Shown: positions 1 through 11,919, numbered from the stretch's first letter. The stretch: 64,000 bases of DNA from Lepraria neglecta (GCA_033220425.1 CM065653.1:1364001-1428000); one strand, 5' to 3'. Notes: generated by a model not told the origin, from the sequence alone. A program made the numbers and translations.

Positions 1-1748
1 TGGCGTTGCCACCTAGATTTTGGCAGAAATCGAAAATGGTGTCGTTGGCGTTGTCCAGGGTCATGAAGAAGTTGGGGTCGCCTTGTTGATTGCTGTTGTT
101 TTCGGAGGCGCAGGTGACGATACCGAGGTCGACGTTGCGGGTTACTGGTAGGGTTGACGGTGTTAATGGTGCCGGTGGTGGTGTGGTTGAGGTGACTGCA
201 GCAAAGGGTGTAGGAGAGAGTGTAGAAGAGATGGTAGAGGAAGTTGTGGGAGACGTTGTGGAGGAAATTGTGGAGGAGACAGTTGATGAGGCTGCTGAGG
301 ATCTTGCTGGGAACGAAACCAAGCCGGTGGGGAAGATGCCTGAGCCTGAGGGGATCACGCCTGTGGGAAAGACTTCCGGGAGGGTTAATAAGAAGCTCTG
401 GGGGGAAGAAGTTCGAAAATTGTGGAAACGAGTCCGAAACTGCGTCTACAGTTTTGGCGCAGCCGATTGTCGTCGTCGTGGCGGATGGCTGCCCAAGCTC
501 CTCTGCTTGTATTTGTTCCAGGGCGGATAGAACGGCAGAGGCCATGCGTTGGTGGGCATTAGATTGTGGGTGAAAAAGGCGTAGATATGAATCGGAGATT
601 AATGATGCGATATTCAGGGTGTCGTTAACATTTCGTAAGTCTTGATTGTGTTGCTTCCATTGCTCAATCAGAGTGAGGTTATTTTCCAAGCGCGTCTTGA
701 ACTCAGAGACGATGTTGGCCTCATACGGACCCATCTGATCTGCCGGTGCATTTGCCGCTGTAAAGGTGTCGAATGTGTCTTTTGGTATTGCGGAAATCCG
801 ATTCTCGGATGGTTTCATACCGCGTACGTCATCATCAAGAGTCGAATACCATTCGTAAAAGGCGAGAGTCTCTCGATTGTCGTCTTTCCCTGAGTTCTCA
901 TCCACCCCAGGCTCGCAATATTTGCCATCGATGTCATCAAGGAGGTGTTCCCATTCTACAAATATAACGTGATTACCTGCTCGTTCGACAGCGGCTTTGA
1001 GCTTGGAGTTCATGAGGTCGACCAAATCGTTCATTTCCGTGCGCCGTTTCTGTGTCAGGAACCCTCTTTCAGGCCAATTGAACCAAGCCGTCCAAGTCAC
1101 GTCGTCACATTGGGTAGTTGAAGTGTCAAAGAATTTAGCATACGCTGTCCAGAAAACTTTGGAATTTGAATAAGCGAGCTTTCGGATGGCACCCTGTGCG
1201 AGATCATCCAGACTCTTGGCGAGACTGGGCTTTTCGATCTCATTCCTTGCCTCCAATAGCCAGTGGTCGCACATGTCAACTTTATGGAGGTATATATAGG
1301 TACAAGCGTCTACAACGTCCTTGAAAAAGACGTCGTTACCGCCAGCGGAAAGAGTCATCATCATCATGGTGTTATCCGATAAAGTGTTGATTTGCTTTTC
1401 CAAGACCTGGGATATCGTGTGACCAAGGCAGGGAAGATTATGAAACTTCCGATCAGGGTCGTTGCCGAGGCTTTTGTCATTGTTGATCAAATTTCCATAT
1501 GCACCGTCGTATCGCGAGCACCACCAGCCGGTACGTACACCGGCTCCAATTCCGCTAGCAAAGGAGTCACCGACAGCCGCCCACTCCTTGATCCATGAAT
1601 GGTCGAAGGGAGTGCGCGCTACTGTCTTGAAGTCGATGGAGTTTCGCCGCACAAGTTGACGGGCATGTGATGGTGTGAGGTTGGGAGCAAAGCCTATGGC
1701 CGAGCTGCTCCAGACCCAAAAGGCGAGGACCAAGATTGATACAACCAT
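1..1748 (-). CDS. Secreted SGNH/GDSL-type hydrolase, C-terminus cut by window edge
   Basis: The ATG at 1748 opens a hydrophobic signal peptide (about residues 1-20). A GDSFASGIGAG block follows with the nucleophile Ser at residue 62, then a SAGGND block near 134-139 (oxyanion Gly/Asn), and a FHP...H segment with His393 and His399 as the likely catalytic base. This is the SGNH esterase/lipase block order. The hydrolase frame runs 433 codons to 450. A 52-nt GT-AG intron at 398-449 would then switch the frame into a Ser/Thr/Pro-rich linker and a further Cys-containing segment (with ITCAS-like and FDFCQNLGG-like pieces) that runs off position 1. The intron is inferred from the frame change; its GTAGAC donor is weak. 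The protein is probably an extracellular or wall-linked esterase; its substrate cannot be read. It diverges from the secreted gene at 2043. Confidence 0.8.
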   Translation of the reverse strand, partial: MVVSILVLAFWVWSSSAIGFAPNLTPSHARQLVRRNSIDFKTVARTPFDHSWIKEWAAVGDSFASGIGAGVRTGWWCSRYDGAYGNLINNDKSLGNDPDRKFHNLPCLGHTISQVLEKQINTLSDNTMMMMTLSAGGNDVFFKDVVDACTYIYLHKVDMCDHWLLEARNEIEKPSLAKSLDDLAQGAIRKLAYSNSKVFWTAYAKFFDTSTTQCDDVTWTAWFNWPERGFLTQKRRTEMNDLVDLMNSKLKAAVERAGNHVIFVEWEHLLDDIDGKYCEPGVDENSGKDDNRETLAFYEWYSTLDDDVRGMKPSENRISAIPKDTFDTFTAANAPADQMGPYEANIVSEFKTRLENNLTLIEQWKQHNQDLRNVNDTLNIASLISDSYLRLFHPQSNAHQRMASAVLSALEQIQAEELGQPSATTTTIGCAKTVDAVSDSFPQFSNFFPPELLINPPGSLSHRRDPLRLRHLPHRLGFVPSKILSSLINCLLHNFLHNVSHNFLYHLFYTLSYTLCCSHLNHTTTGTINTVNPTSNPQRRPRYRHLRLRKQQQSTRRPQLLHDPGQRQRHHFRFLPKSRWQR

Positions 1749-2042
1749 AGCGCTTCGAGTCAGACGGAGTATAGAGTGGTAAAAGTGGAATGACCAAAGG
1801 AAGATACCTCAAAAGAGACAAAACAAGGAGAGAGTATAAGTATTAAGGGACCAAACGAACTGGCTCAAACACCTTATGGAATGAGTCATTTATCGCCGTG
1901 GACATGAAATAGCAAAGTCTCTCGGCTGTGTAGTTTCCAACTTCACCAGTTTAGTGCTTGCCAGGTTTCAGAAGACTGTTGTGATTCAACGATATTCAGA
2001 GCGGTCATGCAAACTTGTCGGAGTTCTCGCTAAAGGCTCACC

Positions 2043-2813
2043 ATGCACTTGAATTTCTTTAAGATGCTTCGGACCATTTTATTGCTCATTTTGTTCATTA
2101 CCCAAGCTATTGGCATTCCCCGAATCGGCATTAAAAGGAACTTCACGTCGCAAGACCAGATTATCAGCTATAGCGCCGCCATATGTTTCGAACCTCTCGA
2201 CAGTCCGGGATCCTACTTGAAGAACCTGCCCGACAACAAGGTCCTGAATTTGATCACAATAGCATATGGCGAGATGAGGATCGATTACAACACCAACAGA
2301 CCGAACGGCGACATTCCCAGCGTAATGGTCGGCTTAGCTACCGACGATGGTCAGCTGCATTTCGCTTCGTCTGTCCAGCGGGGGCGAGACATTTTCCTCG
2401 AACATCCTAAAGATGAGAACGATTCGCTGAACCGGTTCGATAAAATAAGGCATCTTCTCAAGAGTTGCGAGGATGGTACGTACGACAGGCATAACTTCTT
2501 TGGCAAGTGCGGTGAACCAAGCGTGGTCGAGCTGTACATGAGCCGACATGGCGGACTCCTGGAAGATCAGAACGGCTCCATCAGAGGGAGGATGTGGGCT
2601 TGGAACGGACAACAATCTCGAGTTGCCCAACCCTGTCCCAATGACTTTGTCGGACCAGGCCGGTACGGCTGCAGAACTTTCGCGACCAAGTGGCTTCCCC
2701 GAATTAGGCTCATCAGAACCGGAACTCCAGATAGCAGTGGTCAGGACGAGGTTGGAGGCAAAATTATACAAATTACTAAGTGGTGGCGAAACTTCACCTG
2801 TGAAAGGGCGTAA
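2043..2813 (+). CDS. Small secreted protein with deaminase-like motif layout
   Basis: This is a single-exon 256-residue ORF. Residues 1-24 form a clear signal peptide (hydrophobic LLLILFITQ core, then IGIP). I do not recognise a named family. The motif order resembles the nucleic-acid/nucleotide deaminase fold: two hydrophobic strands around VMVGLATDDGQLHFASS, then GKCGEPSVVELYM (a C-x-E signature on a helix), a strand, and PCPNDFVGPGRYGC (PC followed by a distal Cys), then a last strand IRLI. In deaminases the Cys/His of C-x-E and the two Cys of PC-x(n)-C bind zinc and the Glu is catalytic. The spacing PC-x(11)-C is much longer than the usual PC-x(2)-C, so assignment is tentative. It shares a 294-bp divergent promoter with the SGNH hydrolase gene. 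A secreted effector-like or extracellular enzyme are both possible. Confidence 0.7.
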   Translation: MHLNFFKMLRTILLLILFITQAIGIPRIGIKRNFTSQDQIISYSAAICFEPLDSPGSYLKNLPDNKVLNLITIAYGEMRIDYNTNRPNGDIPSVMVGLATDDGQLHFASSVQRGRDIFLEHPKDENDSLNRFDKIRHLLKSCEDGTYDRHNFFGKCGEPSVVELYMSRHGGLLEDQNGSIRGRMWAWNGQQSRVAQPCPNDFVGPGRYGCRTFATKWLPRIRLIRTGTPDSSGQDEVGGKIIQITKWWRNFTCERA

Positions 2814-3606
2814 CAGTCTACATAGCTAGCTCTTTCCGAGGACGGCGACGAGCAGGAACAGGAAGGAAACACTGTCTCAGGCGTGGTAAGGGATGATGGT
2901 GAGTCTCTGACGCGCTTTCTGTTCAAATTGGACGACTTCGAATTTTGGTGTACTTGGGTTTTCAGTATGTCTTCGGTAGATGCACGTAGCCATAATATCC
3001 AATGTATTCGGGATGAAACTCGAAAGGATGGTCAGCTTGAAGTGGTAGATACATCGGGGACGCTGAGTCAGCACCCAGGGCGCCTAGCAAACGCTCGGCT
3101 CTCATCCTGCCATTCCTTCCTTCCTAATATAATTTACCTTGTGGATGGAGCAAACACCTCTGACCTCTAAACAAGAGCCGAATAAGCATCTATCCCCACA
3201 TGCATGGCTAGCGAACCAATCTAGGTTTCATATTTCTCCCACTGGTCCATTTACGGATGAACCAAGTCCATTTATTCTCTTCCTACACTGGCCCTCTTGG
3301 GCCTACAAAGAGGCTCAGCTGGCTCACTCTAGATGATAATCCAAACTTATCCGAAAGGAAGAGTTGGATGAAAAGTTCCATCATCTGGCCACATGTTCAA
3401 TCTAGCGTTGTACGTTGGATGCTGTGCCACTCCCAAATCTGTCCTGAAGCATCTAGAATGCTTAAGACGTTTCCCAGAATAAAATTACGGGTTCTCTTTA
3501 AGCATTAGCGGAACATTGCTTTACACATAATTTTGTACACGTGTTGACTTCTAATAATACATCTCCATCTGCCGATGCCCTTGATCCGGCATACCAACTA
3601 TCTCCA
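2814..3606. other. Intergenic region, no supported gene
   Basis: Only short ORFs with no recognisable domain occur here. The ankyrin ORF is open from 3502, but no ATG precedes 3607 in that frame. An unrecognised 5' exon of the ankyrin gene could lie here. Confidence 0.5.
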
Positions 3607-5373
3607 ATGCCTGAAGATATTGAGAACGTCAGGTCATGGGTTGAGGCTACTGAAAGTGGAGACATCAGTGTCCTCGAGCAATTGTTAGACGTCGGCTTCG
3701 ATATTGATTACAAAGTGGACTTTCCGAAACCTGGAGAGATTCTGGAGGACTGGAATGGTGCTCCGGCAGTGGTCCTAGAGATCGACTTAGCTTGGGATGG
3801 AGTCCCGGGAATTGTTCACGCAGCGAAATGGGGACAGATCTCTGCCGTCAGGTTCCTCCTCGAACGCGGTGCTGACGTCGACAATGTCAACGACACGGCC
3901 TACAACATCGGTTCTGCTTTGCTCAAGGCTTCCGAGGCTGGACATCTCGAGATGGTGAAACTTCTTCTAGCCCGCGGCGCCAAAACCGATGCTGTCAAAG
4001 TCTTCCAAGGGACTACAACTCCGTTGGCAGCTGTCGCTGGTCTCTATCCACAGGAAGTGAAAGAACAGCACCGAGAAATCATCATTTTGTTACTAGATGC
4101 TGGAAGCGATATAAATGCAGAAGACCAAAACTCAAAAACCGCACTAACCCTAGCGGTCGAACGCGGAGACATGGATCTCATTAAATTGCTGCTTGGCAGA
4201 GGCGCAGATGTCAACCATAGGGCGTATTCGACACGAGGGAATAGCGCCCTCGATGAAGCGGCCTTCAATGGGCGACTAGACATAGTGCAGCTGCTTATGG
4301 ATGGAGGTGCAGAGCTAAAACATGAGACAAGAGGTTTCACGTCACTCCACAGAGCGTCAGCGTGGGGTAGATTGGAAGTCATGAAGCTGCTCTTGCGCAG
4401 TGGCGCTGCCGCTGAAGCCGCAGAAACAGATCAAACAACATCTCTACACGAAGCCGCCTCTGGTGGGTCCACCAAAGCCATCAAGCTCCTTCTCGATAAC
4501 GGCTTCAACATCGAGGCGAAGTCCACAGAAGGATGCCAAACCCCATTACTCCAAGCAGCGGATTCGGTCTGGGCGGCAGCAGTCGAGCTATTGCTCGACT
4601 GCGGCGCCAACATTAATGCCCAGGACCGACATAGCGAAACAGCGCTGCATCATGCAACGCACCTCCTCAACGTCAAAGACTACAGAAATCGGCACCACAA
4701 TATCCAAATTCTCAGATCATTAGCTTCGCGAGGCGCAGATGTCAACATTCCAGACCACGCCGGCAGAACTGTGCTCCAGGCAGCCATACAGTGCTGGGAG
4801 GCACCTTGCCGTCCGTCCAAGGCAAACACGACAATCGCCAGTGCCCGCAACGCCTTCATCAATAAACCGGATTTCGAGGCTGTCAAGCTATTTCTCGCTC
4901 ACGGCGCAGAAGTCAATGCGAAAGACACCGAGGGGGCTACTGCATTGCATCGTGCCGCGCACGAATGGAACATTGCAATTATAGAGCTCTTGCTCTCCGC
5001 TGAGGCGGACCTGGAGGTGAGGAAGGTCGATGGAGGCACTCCGCTCTTCGAGACTGTTTGCTTTGTTCATGCGCGTGCTGGGTGGCGCCGATCCCTGGAG
5101 TGGACGGCTGCTCCTACAATTGAATTTTTATTGAAGGCTGGCGCGAACTTTAATGCAAGGATGGCTAACGGGAAGACGGTTCTTCATGTCTTGGTGGAGG
5201 GGCATGAGGAGATGGGCAGTGTGACCAGTAGAGAAGACAGAGAGGTGGTTACGCTGCTGTTGGATTATGGTGTGGATTTTGGAGCTGTTGATGATGAAGG
5301 CCAGACGGCACTCATGACAGCGGAGAGGATTGGGAAGCAGGACATTGCTCAATTACTGAAAGACCGTATGTAG
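3607..5373 (+). CDS. Ankyrin-repeat protein
   Basis: The protein has 588 residues from the first in-frame ATG at 3607. About 14 ankyrin repeats fill nearly the whole chain. They show TALxxAxxxG...LLLxxGADVN cores, for example TALTLAVERGDMDLIKLL, SALDEAAFNGRLDIVQLL and TALHRAAHEWNIAIIELL. No catalytic domain, signal peptide or membrane segment is visible. Ankyrin arrays are protein-binding scaffolds; the partner cannot be read from sequence. The frame is open 105 bp upstream of the ATG with no further Met, so a short 5' exon may be missing. Many fungal genomes carry families of such proteins, sometimes as C-terminal parts of NLR-like receptors, but no NACHT domain is adjacent here. Confidence 0.85.
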   Translation: MPEDIENVRSWVEATESGDISVLEQLLDVGFDIDYKVDFPKPGEILEDWNGAPAVVLEIDLAWDGVPGIVHAAKWGQISAVRFLLERGADVDNVNDTAYNIGSALLKASEAGHLEMVKLLLARGAKTDAVKVFQGTTTPLAAVAGLYPQEVKEQHREIIILLLDAGSDINAEDQNSKTALTLAVERGDMDLIKLLLGRGADVNHRAYSTRGNSALDEAAFNGRLDIVQLLMDGGAELKHETRGFTSLHRASAWGRLEVMKLLLRSGAAAEAAETDQTTSLHEAASGGSTKAIKLLLDNGFNIEAKSTEGCQTPLLQAADSVWAAAVELLLDCGANINAQDRHSETALHHATHLLNVKDYRNRHHNIQILRSLASRGADVNIPDHAGRTVLQAAIQCWEAPCRPSKANTTIASARNAFINKPDFEAVKLFLAHGAEVNAKDTEGATALHRAAHEWNIAIIELLLSAEADLEVRKVDGGTPLFETVCFVHARAGWRRSLEWTAAPTIEFLLKAGANFNARMANGKTVLHVLVEGHEEMGSVTSREDREVVTLLLDYGVDFGAVDDEGQTALMTAERIGKQDIAQLLKDRM

Positions 5374-5693
5374 TCTTTCATAACCAAACACTGCAATGGT
5401 TTTTCGCCCGAGCATGCTGTCTTGAGCGTATGTGCACTGAGCTGAGTATCATCAAAGATCTATAGCTTTTATCTCTATGGTAGGGGTATTCGAATGCAAG
5501 ACCATATATCCATCCATCCATCTTGTCTTCTTCGTTCCTACCCTCCATGCAATATCCACCCATATGCAATTCCATGACAATGCCACAGCGACAACGCCGC
5601 TGGAGGTACAAACGCCATCATCGCCATTCCCATCCTCATCATGCATCTATCATATATCCTAACTCCATTTCCGCTGTACGCGGTTCGATTTAA
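5374..5693. other. Convergent 3' intergenic region
   Basis: This short stretch lies between the ends of the ankyrin gene (+) and the P4-ATPase gene (-). It should hold both 3' UTRs and terminators. No gene is seen. Confidence 0.6.
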
Positions 5694-8600
5694 CTATACA
5701 ACATCCAAACTCCTCCTCACACTACCAAACCCCCGTCTCAATAACTTCTGCACATCCGTACTTCTTCGTTTGGGTTTCGTTTTTCCATTCGCATCACTTT
5801 CATCACAGTCATCAAAAACCTCCTCTTCTCGCGTATCAACTACAAAGGAAACTTTGTTCTCGTGTGCTTTGCCTTCCGACTCTGAGTGCTTTCGCTGTCG
5901 CACAGTCCCGCTAGCTGCAAGTTCGAACTCGTGATTGGCACCGCTAGTGCCCCTAGAATGTCGCGGCCGGTCAAGCATAGCTTGGACTTCGCCTTCTCGT
6001 TGTCGATCTTCTTCCGCCGTCCTGATTGGCTTCAAGGGAACATCGGCCTCCCCAAGCCCAGATCTTCCGCTGCTGAGATCAACAGGGCTTGCAGTCCCCA
6101 TACAAGCCGCCTGCTCAAATCTCTTCCTGATCAATGGATCTTTTTGTAGTTCCCTGAACACATCCGCCTCACTAGGCATCCACGCCCGCTTGACTACCTT
6201 GACACCAATCTCGAGAGCCCAACAAGCCGCCACGATAAGAATGAGCGTAAGCCACCAGAGAGGATTCCTCCCAAAACGGTCGAGAAATCCATCTTTGACA
6301 TCATAGATGACGTTGTTGCTGTAGGTAGTCGTGAGGATGATATTCCACAAGAACCAACCGCCTATGCTTAGGAACATGGCTATAGCGCAGGTGTAGGTTT
6401 TGTTGTGGATTTCCCAGAACTGGATCTTGGATGCGATGACGATGATGCATGCTGTGAACGTCAGATCGCCCATGGCGTATAAGCCGTTGTCCAAAGTGAA
6501 GAGGACTTGTCCGTAGAGACCGAGCATAAGGAAGAAGACGATGACGGCTTGAGAGGCGGCCAGGGCGACCCAGCCTAGGTAGATTTTGATCTTGAAGCCG
6601 TTATTGAGATGCCCGAGGGAATGGTAGAGTTCTGGTACGGCCATCAGGGTCGAAGCACGAAGGTCTTGTTCGAATATTCCCAGGAAGATTACAGGGAGGG
6701 AGGTGAAGAGGGTATTGAACATTGAAAGGGACCAGGATTCGTAGAGCGAGGTGCCGGTATAGCCGGCGTAGCGTTGATAGAGGGCTTGAGTGAGGTAAAA
6801 GAGCATTTCTTTCCAAAATGTCCCTAACGTGTATTTGCAGGTGCGGATGTAGTTCCAGCGGCCGTGGACAAGAAGCAGCTTGGTAAGGAAGCGGAATTGC
6901 GCAATGGAGTAGTCGGAGGTGCGGGCGGCTTGGAGACCTTCTTTACCAGTGATACCGATACCGACATGAGCTTCTTGAATCATGGCTATGTCGTTCGCAC
7001 CATCCCCTATTGCCAGAGTAATGGCATTCTTGACTTTGTGGCGGATGGAAGAAACGAGAGAGGCTTTCTGGGAGGGCGAGGCGCGGCAGCAGATCACCGT
7101 ATCGACGAGAATGGCAAGGGAGAGGAAGAGTTTGCGGAGTGGCTCGTTTGCTGTGATCTGGGAAAGAGTGTGGCCGTCGACCACAACCACAGAGTGGGCG
7201 ATGGTCCCATTGCTCATATCGAGGGTTACTGCTGCTATGCGTTGGCTCACGTCGCCGAGCTCCTCATCAAGGATGGTTATGGTTGAGTAGTCTTTGATCA
7301 GACGGCAACTGTGTCCAATATTGATGGCTGTTTCCCGCTTGTCGCCCGTCAACATCCACAGCTTGATCTTAGCACGTCGAAGCTTGTCAATGGCTTCAGG
7401 CACGCCATCCTGCAGCTTGTCCTCAATGGCAGTGGCCCCAGCGAGCTCAAGATCCCTCTCGACCATCACTCCAGCTTTTTCGATCATCTCCTGGCGATTT
7501 ACTAGACTTGTTGATGCATCCATGTAGATCTTTTTCCAATCCGTATATTCGTCCTCTTCCATGTATCTATATCCGTATAGCAACGTCCTCAAGCCGTCAG
7601 TAGCGAAATCATTGATGTGTTGAAAGCATCGTTCGAATACTGCGGCATCTTCCGCGACCAGAGCCTCTACCACCAGCTCGTCTCTATCATCGCCTTGTAA
7701 TGAAGGTCTGCCGTCCAAGCTGGCATGAGCTTGTCTTGGACCAAAGTGAGCAGACGGTCGTGGAGAGTAGAAGATACTAGCGTTGTCTAGGGGAGACATG
7801 TCGACATCTGTCTCATGGTCTCTGAGCCAATTGTCGATTTCATCACGAATTGGCTCAAGTCGCTTGCTCGCCATGCTTAGGCGCGGATTTCCTCCCAGGC
7901 TTGGCCGATGGATACTCATGCTCATACTCTTACGGCCCGGGCTCACTGGGCTCAAGGTTTCGCTTGCACGTCTGATAGCTTCTTGGGCCTCGAGGCTTCG
8001 CCTATTGCTGACCTTTTGCTCGATTTCGACAGCTTTTGCAACCGCAATACCAGAAAGCCGTAGAAGATGCATCAATGTCGAATCTGCCCCTTTGCAGAAG
8101 ATACAGATCTTCTGGTTGGGCATACGCACGATGATGGTCATTCTCTTTCTGGTGCTGGAAAATTCTATCACGTCCAGGATCTGATATGTCTCGAGGACAG
8201 GCGTGCTCTCCTGACCCGAAGGAAAAGTTTTGATGGTTATGGTCCCGTTTTGCCTGTCCGTGACCATGTATCCAAGCTCCTTTGCAGCTCTTACTAATGC
8301 TTGTTCATCCGGAGAAGCAGCCTGATATTCAATCTCGTTGCCTTCCTTTTTCTCAGGGATACAGGTATGGCACAGGGCTATTGATAGCAAGAAGAAGCGG
8401 ACCTTTTTTGCGAACAGCGTATGTGGCCGGTATTGCATATATCGCAACATCTCTATGGTATTAAGCTCGGGCTGTGAATTGTTGGGTCTAGCGGATGACT
8501 TCCAGCGGGATGTCGTGGATCCACTACGGACAAGGGGCAAGCTACAGGAAGCAGAAGAGCTTCCCGTTCCTGCAGATGTCTCGTTTTGTGTCGAGGTGCT

Positions 8601-10966
8601 AAGCTTTCGTCTGATAGGCTTTTTGCCTTTGCTGCGCTTCCTTGGAAGAGTTGGTCGTCGAGCAGCTGCCTTTATGGCGTCCTCCTGCAGGTCTGGATCA
8701 TGAAGCCAAGCGGTTCCAGCAACGCTCATCTTCCGGAAACGCATCGAATTGTTAGTCAAAGTGCCTGTCTTATCGGAGAAAATGTAACTTCCAACACGTT
8801 AGTAGATTCCTGGAAGTATTACGGGATGTGACTTACTTGACCTGCCCCAACTCTTCATTAATCGTCGATGTTCTCGCCTCCATGGGTGTATTCGATGCCT
8901 CGTCGTACATATCCATGTCGTTCATGAGAAGCATCTGGAAGAGCTTGACAATCTCCAAGCTGACGTACAGGGATAGCGGGATCATGGTATTGAAGAGAAT
9001 GATGAATGATGTCAGGATTGGGAAAAACGCAACACTGGCATCAGTAAGGTACCAGGAATTCTCTTCTGTATTCTCTTGCCATATCTGGTATGCCACGGTG
9101 TTGAATATGGCTAGTACAATGACGAAGGTGACAAGGATCACCACGACCTTGTTTACGATGGCCTGGAGGGCCGGCTGGAAGAAAAGGGTTAGCAAATTCG
9201 ATAAGAAGAGGGGTTTAAGATGGCAAACCACATACAGCTTTGATTCGAGGATTCTTGGTTGCATTCATTCTGATCTTGCATTCTTCACCTGAGTAGACCA
9301 CTAGACCAATGACCTCAGACGTATTGCGTAGGACGCTTCCTCGATACATGATCTCGTTATTGGTCAACGGTAGAGTTTCCTCACCAACAGTGACCTTGCC
9401 CTCAAAGTTGTAAAGATCAAGATTGGGATCCCCAACCACGAGATGCGCATTACATCTTGCGATCTCGTCTATGGTCCGACAGCTCTTGATTAGCGGCCGT
9501 GAAGGTTGCTTGCTCTTCAAATTCGTCTCGCCATCAAGCGCCATCGTCTCGACATAAGCTGTCTCCTCGGTGCCGTGTGTGTGTAATAAGGCAAGATCGG
9601 CAGGGGCTGCGTCGTCACGCTTTAGCCGAACGATATCTCCGACTCTGATATTGTGCCATTTCGTCTCAACCCAAGGCTTTGGCTCATTCTCCCCTGAAGC
9701 AGTACCGCTTCCTTCTTCGATTTCCACTGCGGTGTCATTATATGCTCGCAGAACAGAAGCTGTCTTGTTGTTCTCCGCCTTGTCGAGTCTATATCGTCTC
9801 AAATCGTCGTATCCTTCTTTAGCCATGGAAATAGTAACAAAGAATAGAAGTGGTACGATCGTGGTATATGTTCCAGTGGTACTCAGACCGGGTATCAGTT
9901 GCAATACTGACACGCAAAGAAAGTAAAAATTGGCGAGTTTTGAGAATTGGGCGAATAATTGACGTGGGAGAAAATTGTAAAGGGTATATCTGCTCGACAG
10001 AATGGTGTTATCGATGTACTCTCGACCAGTGCGTTGGTCAATGAGAGGCTTCTTTCGGCTTGTATCGAGCTCCAAATGCCGTCCATCCTTGGAAGGTGGA
10101 ATTTCTTGAATCCGGAGTATTCGTTTACGGAGCGTCTCTTTCAGAGATCCAGCTCGGGCAATGAAACCTTTCCGGCCGGCCTTACTCGCCACCCAGGATT
10201 CATAGTGCGGTAGCGAGGATTGAAGGTAGGCTTTCTTCACAGGAGGAGGGTCGGTCTCGAGAACAGGGGCATGCCCGATTACAGGAGAGACAGAGACTTT
10301 TGTATCATGTTTCTTGCCGGATGCACCGCCACCAGGCGCCTGCGATATTCCATCTCGTACTGTCGAGGCGCCTGTTGGCTGCAATTCGATGACAGATCCG
10401 CTGCTCTCGGGTTGCCCATGAATACTGCGTGCCAGAATAGACCTGCGAAGGGAGAATCCACGGTCTCGAGTCCGAGGCGAGATAGGCGACTTCAACGGTG
10501 ACATTCCTGAAGATATCGACGCTGGCGACCTTGCCGACCTTGGGCTCAGTGGAGGCATGTGCGCTTCTGGAGATTTCTGCTGAGGGTCCCTGTTCGCCCT
10601 GTCAGTATCCAGTGTCAGATTTGGAGCTGCCGAGCTCTTTCGCCTGTGTTTCCTCGCTCCTTGACTTTTCTGTATGGCTGCGCCTGAACCATTGTCTACT
10701 TCTGTGGCGTTCGCGACCACGTCGTTGCGAGGAAAGAAGGCATCGTCCGTCAGTGGTGCCGACGAAGACTGTGTAGGACCTGAAACAGGTGCAATTGTAT
10801 TGGATGCTGGATCGTAAGGCCGGGTCAATGGCTCGTTTTCCGGTTGCGAAGCATTATTTCCCAGCCTTTCACCTCCCAGTATAACAGCCCGATCTTCATT
10901 GTGCTCGAAGGGTGTCCCAGAACCTCCAACCCCTCTACCTGAGGGTCCATGCCTGTCGTCCGACAT
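5694..10966 (-). CDS. DNF3: Dnf3-like P4-type ATPase (phospholipid flippase)
   Basis: Three exons (10966-9236, 9174-8837, 8787-5694; introns 9175-9235 and 8788-8836) give 1720 residues. After a disordered Ser/Pro-rich N-terminus of about 230 residues come the P4 hallmarks: NFLPRQLFAQFSKLANFYFL at the first membrane pair, DGET at 478-481 in the actuator domain, DKTGTLT with phosphorylated Asp695 (encoded just after intron 2), KGAD in the nucleotide-binding domain, TGDKRETA and GDGANDIAMIQ in the P-domain, then six C-terminal membrane segments. DGET and the pattern around PGLSTTGTYTT identify a flippase, and the overall sequence looks closest to yeast Dnf3. It would move aminophospholipids or PC to the cytosolic leaflet of Golgi/endosomal/plasma membranes, usually with a CDC50-family beta subunit that is not in this window. 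Confidence 0.93.
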
Positions 10967-11919
10967 CCTGCCTCATCGAAAATTGTTCCAAAACTCTTCT
11001 TTGAAGCACTCCCTGACATCTGCCATTGAAGTCGCAGTTGACGAATCCCGAGGCCGTTTTTCGCTCAATTTTCCGATATGCGCATCTTTTCAGCAAGTGT
11101 ATAAATCAATCGTAGGGCAGAGCTAAGCCTGCAGTATTCTGGTGGTAGCGATCGCGTTGCCAATATATTGTAAGTGGTTGCGTGTAATTGAAAGACAGAT
11201 TTCGAGGTTTACGATAAGTGTCTCGGCCGAGGCGCAGGGCCTCGCGGCTTTGCTCCATTTTTGGACGGAGAGGTTTGGTACAAGGGGCTTTATATCCCCG
11301 GTTACGATAGGGACCCCCGCCAGCCTATAGATCCCACCAATCCCATGGCAGGTACCAAAGTCTGTTATGCGTGCTGCCGTTACTCGCATAGATTGGTTCT
11401 TCAAAGTCTAGAGAGCATCAAGGGAGATGTTCACTGTCTACTAATACTGTAAATGTTGTAGGATGAAGTAATTGTAGGGTCATAACTTGCATTGCACATA
11501 ACCCAACCGGTTTAAACCCTATTTAAAAGGAAAGAGGTATTTGACATGGCGGACAGGAAGTGAATGACAGCGCCGTTATCCGCCGTACCAGACGGAAAAA
11601 CAGACAACAGCCTGAAATAGTGGTGATGATGAGGATCGAGATTATCCTAGACGCCCGCACAAATTTCCAAGTGCAGAATATTAGGCTCTGACAGTTTCTG
11701 ACAGGCGAAATTATGGTGTTGTATGACGAGTATGACGACAAGCTCCTTCCACTCCATATTGTATCGAGGTATCTCCCCTAAAACACAGCTCCGGTTCCAA
11801 TATGTACCATTCCCAACGTAAAATCGCTCACCAACGCCCGCTCGGTTGAATTATTGAACACAATCTGTTCAAACCCAACGAATCGTGATTAGCATAAATG
11901 GGACAAGGACTTTTTCCGA
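10967..11919. other. Intergenic region: flippase promoter and homeobox gene 3' UTR
   Basis: About 950 bp lie between two minus-strand genes. It should contain the 5' leader and promoter of the flippase gene and the 3' UTR of the homeobox gene. I see no gene-like ORF. Confidence 0.6.

Noticed and set aside
90-573. Plus-strand ORFs with Glu/Val-rich repeats
   Set aside because: They are the antisense reading of the Ser/Thr-rich stalk of the SGNH hydrolase gene on the minus strand.
10498-10776. Plus-strand ORFs within the flippase N-terminus
   Set aside because: Antisense shadows of the disordered N-terminal coding sequence.
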